Shown here piece after piece: positions 39,766-42,670 of a stretch of 42,670 bases of DNA; positions within the stretch are counted from its first letter, which is position 1, and every line of letters starts with the position of its first letter. The notes under the pieces were generated by a model. That model made no database searches. It had not been told where the DNA came from and saw only the letters and a program-made list of their open reading frames with translations. The position numbers and the translations under genes were made by a program. The DNA comes from Zygnema cylindricum (taxonomy: Eukaryota; Streptophyta; Zygnematophyceae; Zygnematales; Zygnemataceae). The stretch spans positions 32,551 through 75,220 of the forward strand of contig JBBHKE010002533.1 of the NCBI GenBank assembly GCA_037447655.1, in the 5' to 3' direction.

Positions 39766-40346
39766 AGTAGGAGTCTGAATGCTCCTACCAAAAAGGATTG
39801 GGAAGCAGCTAAGAGGGTCCTCAGATGTCTCATAGGAACTAGGGATCTATGGCTTAATCTGGGAGGGGAAAATACTGACATCACCACTTGGAGTGATGCT
39901 AGCTATAGGGATGCTCCGGTGAGAAGATTTACATGTGGATTTGTGTTGTATGTGGGTAATGGTGCTTGTTGTACGAGCAATAAGCAGCAAAAGGTCATTG
40001 CCCAATCCACCATAGAGGAGAGTATATGGCATCTTTCTCTGCTGTGAAGGAGTTGATGTGGGTCAAATCCATGCTTGGTGAATCGGGGCATCTTAAAAGT
40101 GGAATTCATAAATTATTCTGTGATAATCAAGCGGCAATTGCGATTGCTGCTAATCCTAAATATTAACTTAAAGCAAAACACATGGATATCACAGTTAGCT
40201 TTGTCAGGGAAAAGGTGGAGAACAAAATATTAAGTCTAGAGTATAGACCAGACAGTGAGATGGTGGCAGACATGATGACAAAGCCTGTGCCTTCTTCTAA
40301 ATTAATTTTTAGCAGAGAAAAGTGTGGACTTAAACTTAAAAGTGAC
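39766..40346 (+). pseudogene. RNase H relic, second copy
   Basis: Identical on inspection to 2462-3042: AAKRVLRCLIGTRDLWL, DITTWSDASYRDAPV, the shared frameshift after QSTIEES and the shared stop before LKAKHMDI. A longer open frame from 39508 joins unrelated upstream DNA and is not meaningful. Confidence 0.9.
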
Positions 40347-40362
40347 TAAAAAATAAGGGGAG

Positions 40363-41361
40363 TGTTGAAATTAAAAGTTTTCTTATGTATTTTCTAGGTT
40401 TCTTAATTGATCTAAACGCGAAGGAAAAACCAGAGGCAGCCTGTTTCTAACTTCTCTCTCTAGCCCCCATACTTGCCGTAGTCACTGAAGGCTGGAGAGG
40501 AAGCTAGAGCCATGGCAGCCTATGCTTCCCTTAAAATGAAGAGGCAGCCCTTATGGTAAAATTACCAAAAAGGTTGACGGACCCAGGATTTGATCTTGGT
40601 ACCTACCGTCCGTCTAAGTAGCCTAGTGTCGCTACCATGTAGCCTAGCACCTGTGTTGAAGTATATAGGGTACGATAGCTACTTAACTAGGTGGAAATAT
40701 AAAAGTTCATTTAATTGACGAACAGACCACAATCACATAAAGATAGTTTGATAGGGTTACATCGAAAGATATTAATTGTATTTTAAACGACCCTGAATTA
40801 AGGCCGATATCAATCGAACGGTAGAGAAAGAAGCCTGCATCGCGAAATGGACGTTTTGGCGGTTTGCGGTCACAGCCACACCAGGTAACACGTGGCAACA
40901 TGACATTGGATAGCGACGTCTCCGTACATAACATGGCAAACCCGGATATGGCAGGCGTCGTCTTCTTGGCCATGCCGTAGAATGGCTGTACAGAAAGTAC
41001 TCCGGGCCAAGTACCTTTCTCTATTGTACAGTGATTTGATTGTCTCCGTACTTCAGTAGTAGAGGGATTAGAGAGGGGTTTCGGACTTAAGAGAATTAGA
41101 AGTAACCGCCTCTCTCCCAGAGAGCATCTGTATAAAAGGTCATCTTTGACCATCAATAATTTAATGCTCAAGGGAGCAAATTCATTGATTATTTTTGCTG
41201 CGGACTTAGGGGAGTTCAGGCTACACAAGGGTAAAGTCTAGTCAGTCTGTGTTTTTTCAGGGTGTCAATAAGACACATACAAAGACTATGGGATTGAGGT
41301 TATCCTAGGGGCTTTTGATAAGCTGCCTACTCTGAGTACTAATAAAGGTCTCAGAATTTCA
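40363..41361 (+). mobile_element. Second copy of LTR A (999 bp)
   Basis: TGTTGAAATT to AGAATTTCA. The TATA box lies near 41131, with GTAC sites near 40989-41033 and an antisense tRNA-like block at about 40567-40664. In this copy the terminal ATG has become ATA (AATAAAGG in place of CAATGGAGG). Confidence 0.9.
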
Positions 41362-41859
41362 ATAACTAAATATTTGTACGACTGGAGGTAGTTAATGATT
41401 CGTACGTAAAGCTTGCCGCTAGATTTTGATTTTGAAAATGGAAATCAAAACTTCGAAACGGAATGGCAAAATGACGCCTCAAAATTTGTAGGTCGCGGGC
41501 AAACTTTGGATGTCGGGGGATGTTTGATGGAAGGTGCGATGATATTTCCAGGTGACCTACATCCAACATGTCACGCGGCACATGGCGTGTAGGACGTGCA
41601 CGCATGTGATCGCTTGTACAACGTATATATTTTTTCTCTTTTTCACGTGTACCAATGGTAATGAATGATAATCATCTAGTGGACAAAACTCTCCTCGCGA
41701 GGAGAGTTGTGTCCCACTGGATGATATGCGCGATTGCTTTGAGGTTTTAAAAAAATGAAACATCCGACGGTCAAGAATTACGCCTATATTATTGGAGCTT
41801 TCCCACAACTCTCTAGTAAGGATGTTTCGTCTGACAAAAAAATAATTTGGTACGGCTCG

Positions 41860-42002
41860 GTACGGCACTGTACAAAAACGTACGGCGTCAAGTAACAAAC
41901 CCCACTTTTCGCCTAATGGAATGTTACCATTATGGTGGACTTCTATTAGCAAAAAAGTGGGGTTTTTTACTGACGGCCGTATCGTTTCGTACAGGTCCGT
42001 AC
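41860..42002. mobile_element. Foldback MITE rich in GTAC
   Basis: Inverted arms of about 60 bp: the left runs from GTACGGCACTGTACA to AACCCCACTTTTCGCC, and the right is its imperfect complement ending CAGGTCCGTAC. The centre is only about 20 bp. Fragments of the same end (CCCACTTTTCGCCTAATGGA type) occur near 4990 and 36796. No protein is encoded. Confidence 0.7.
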
Positions 42003-42122
42003 ATAAAAATTCTTTTTTAAAGGAAAACAACATTAAAGAAAAATGTCCAAGTGTAGGGGTAAACTCTTCCAAGCAAGTTTGCGGTAGCGAAGGAGGTTAT
42101 CAGGGGGCGAGAAAAACCGATA

Positions 42123-42418
42123 ATGGCATACGCTATCAATCACTTTAAGAGTACGGAGAAGGAGAAAGCAACACCGAAAGAGGAAAACAAGTGGTTGTCT
42201 TATGAGAGTTATCAAGAGGAGGATGACGGAGGAGCTTACATCTTTAAGTGATCTAAAGGGAGAGGAGGTGGACATCGTGGACGAGGAGGCAGGTCACAGG
42301 GCCCGGGGAGAGGCTCATATCAACGTGATACCTCTCACATGGCTTGTTACAATTGTAACGAGATTGGGCATGGCTCTTTTGAATGCCCAGACAAAAGTAA
42401 ACCGTGTAACGTTTGTCA
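42123..42418 (+). pseudogene. CCHC zinc-knuckle gag fragment
   Basis: One frame gives an acidic/polar region (MAYAINHFKSTEKEK, SYESYQEEDDGGAYIFK), a TGA stop, then a Gly/Arg-rich segment (GRGGGHRGRGG) and a knuckle CYNCNEIGHGSFEC, followed by the start of a second one (CNVCH). It is then cut by an LTR at 42419. Two knuckles and RGG repeats suit a retrotransposon nucleocapsid, but a cellular CCHC RNA-binding protein is possible. It is unlike the gag of elements B-E. Confidence 0.6.
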
Positions 42419-42670
42419 TGCAATTCTGTGTCCTTCATTTGGACCAAAATTGAGGAAGCCTCTAGGTAGTTTTTGACTAACCCACTTTCAACGAGAGCAA
42501 CTGCTACCCTAGCAGATAAATAGATAATCTGACTGCGCCCTTGTGGAGTGTGGACTCCCCTGAGTCCACACCAAAAAGAATCACTAAAAACGCCTAACCA
42601 GGCAATTAATTATGGAGTGGCAAAGATGACAATATTTATACAAGCTTGTTGGGAGAGAGGCGGCTACCTC
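42419..42670 (-). mobile_element. B-type LTR, cut by the window end
   Basis: On the minus strand the LTR end is ACAGAATTGCA with an ATG 20 nt inside (MKDTEL). Further in, an excellent TGGACTC/GAGTCCA stem lies at 42550-42567 and a TATA-type TTTATAC at about 42634. It inserted into the CCHC fragment; the candidate left target duplication is TGTCA (42414-42418), and the other end is outside the window. Confidence 0.8.

Larger units (their letters stand above)
39766..41840 (+). repeat. Direct duplicate of 2462-4535
   Basis: Contains the RNase H 3' part, polypurine tract, LTR and about 480 bp of non-element flank, in the same orientation, offset by 37304 bp in its first half. No difference was seen over the first 843 bp (39766-40608). 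From 40609 onward substitutions are frequent. Since host flank is shared, this is a segmental duplication and not a second insertion. Confidence 0.9.

Noticed and set aside
39508-40047. 179-codon gene
   Set aside because: The N-terminal part is unrelated upstream DNA that happens to be in frame with the duplicated RNase H relic.

Overview
This window looks like repeat-dominated land-plant nuclear DNA. I found no convincing intact cellular gene. Almost every recognisable protein match is Ty1/copia retrotransposon gag-pol. The primer-binding sites match, from memory, the plant initiator-tRNA(Met) anticodon arm, and hevein-like chitin-binding relics are present. The species cannot be named; a bryophyte, lycophyte, fern or gymnosperm seems as likely as a flowering plant.

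Layout. 1-4058 (+): the 3' part of a decayed copia element (A) with its 1000-bp LTR. 4059-6970: non-coding DNA with a 30-bp perfect palindrome, a pyrimidine-rich low-complexity tract, a CACTA-like MITE splitting a tRNA-like sequence, and a hevein-domain relic. 6971-20863 (-): an old complete copia element (B) bounded by 5-bp GAATG duplications. Inside B's reverse-transcriptase region sits a much younger three-LTR tandem element (C, 9682-17181, LTR-internal-LTR-internal-LTR, A5/T5 target duplication). Each C internal region carries one intact 625-codon gag-like ORF with an RNase-H-derived tail. 20880-24870: a second hevein-domain relic and two LINE-like 3' ends. 24873-26035 (-): a solo LTR related to C, with TTTTG duplications. 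27221-31998 (+): decayed copia element D, its protease interrupted by a 955-bp solo LTR of another family (AGATT duplications). 32000-34450: gag and LTR of element E (-), then an LTR fragment F (+). 34450-39765: unrecognised DNA, a MITE cluster, and an RT-RNase H relic of a different copia lineage. 39766-41840: a direct second copy of 2462-4535. 41860-42670: a foldback element, a CCHC gag fragment and the edge of another B-type LTR.

The most interesting theme is an unusual shared architecture. (1) Primer-binding sites read GGTTATGGGCCCACC, which fits a half-tRNA(iMet) primer as in Drosophila copia and Ty5 rather than the common 3'-end primer. (2) The gag ATG lies inside the LTR, exactly 20 nt from its end, so the primer-binding site is itself translated. 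(3) The U3 of most LTRs carries an antisense tRNA-like block with a B-box and a T-run. (4) Inverted CGAAACAAAT dyads, GTAC clusters and a GACTC/GAGTC stem recur across families. Coordinates of LTRs, target duplications and ORFs come from direct reading; lineage and function statements are inference from family knowledge, and no database search was run.
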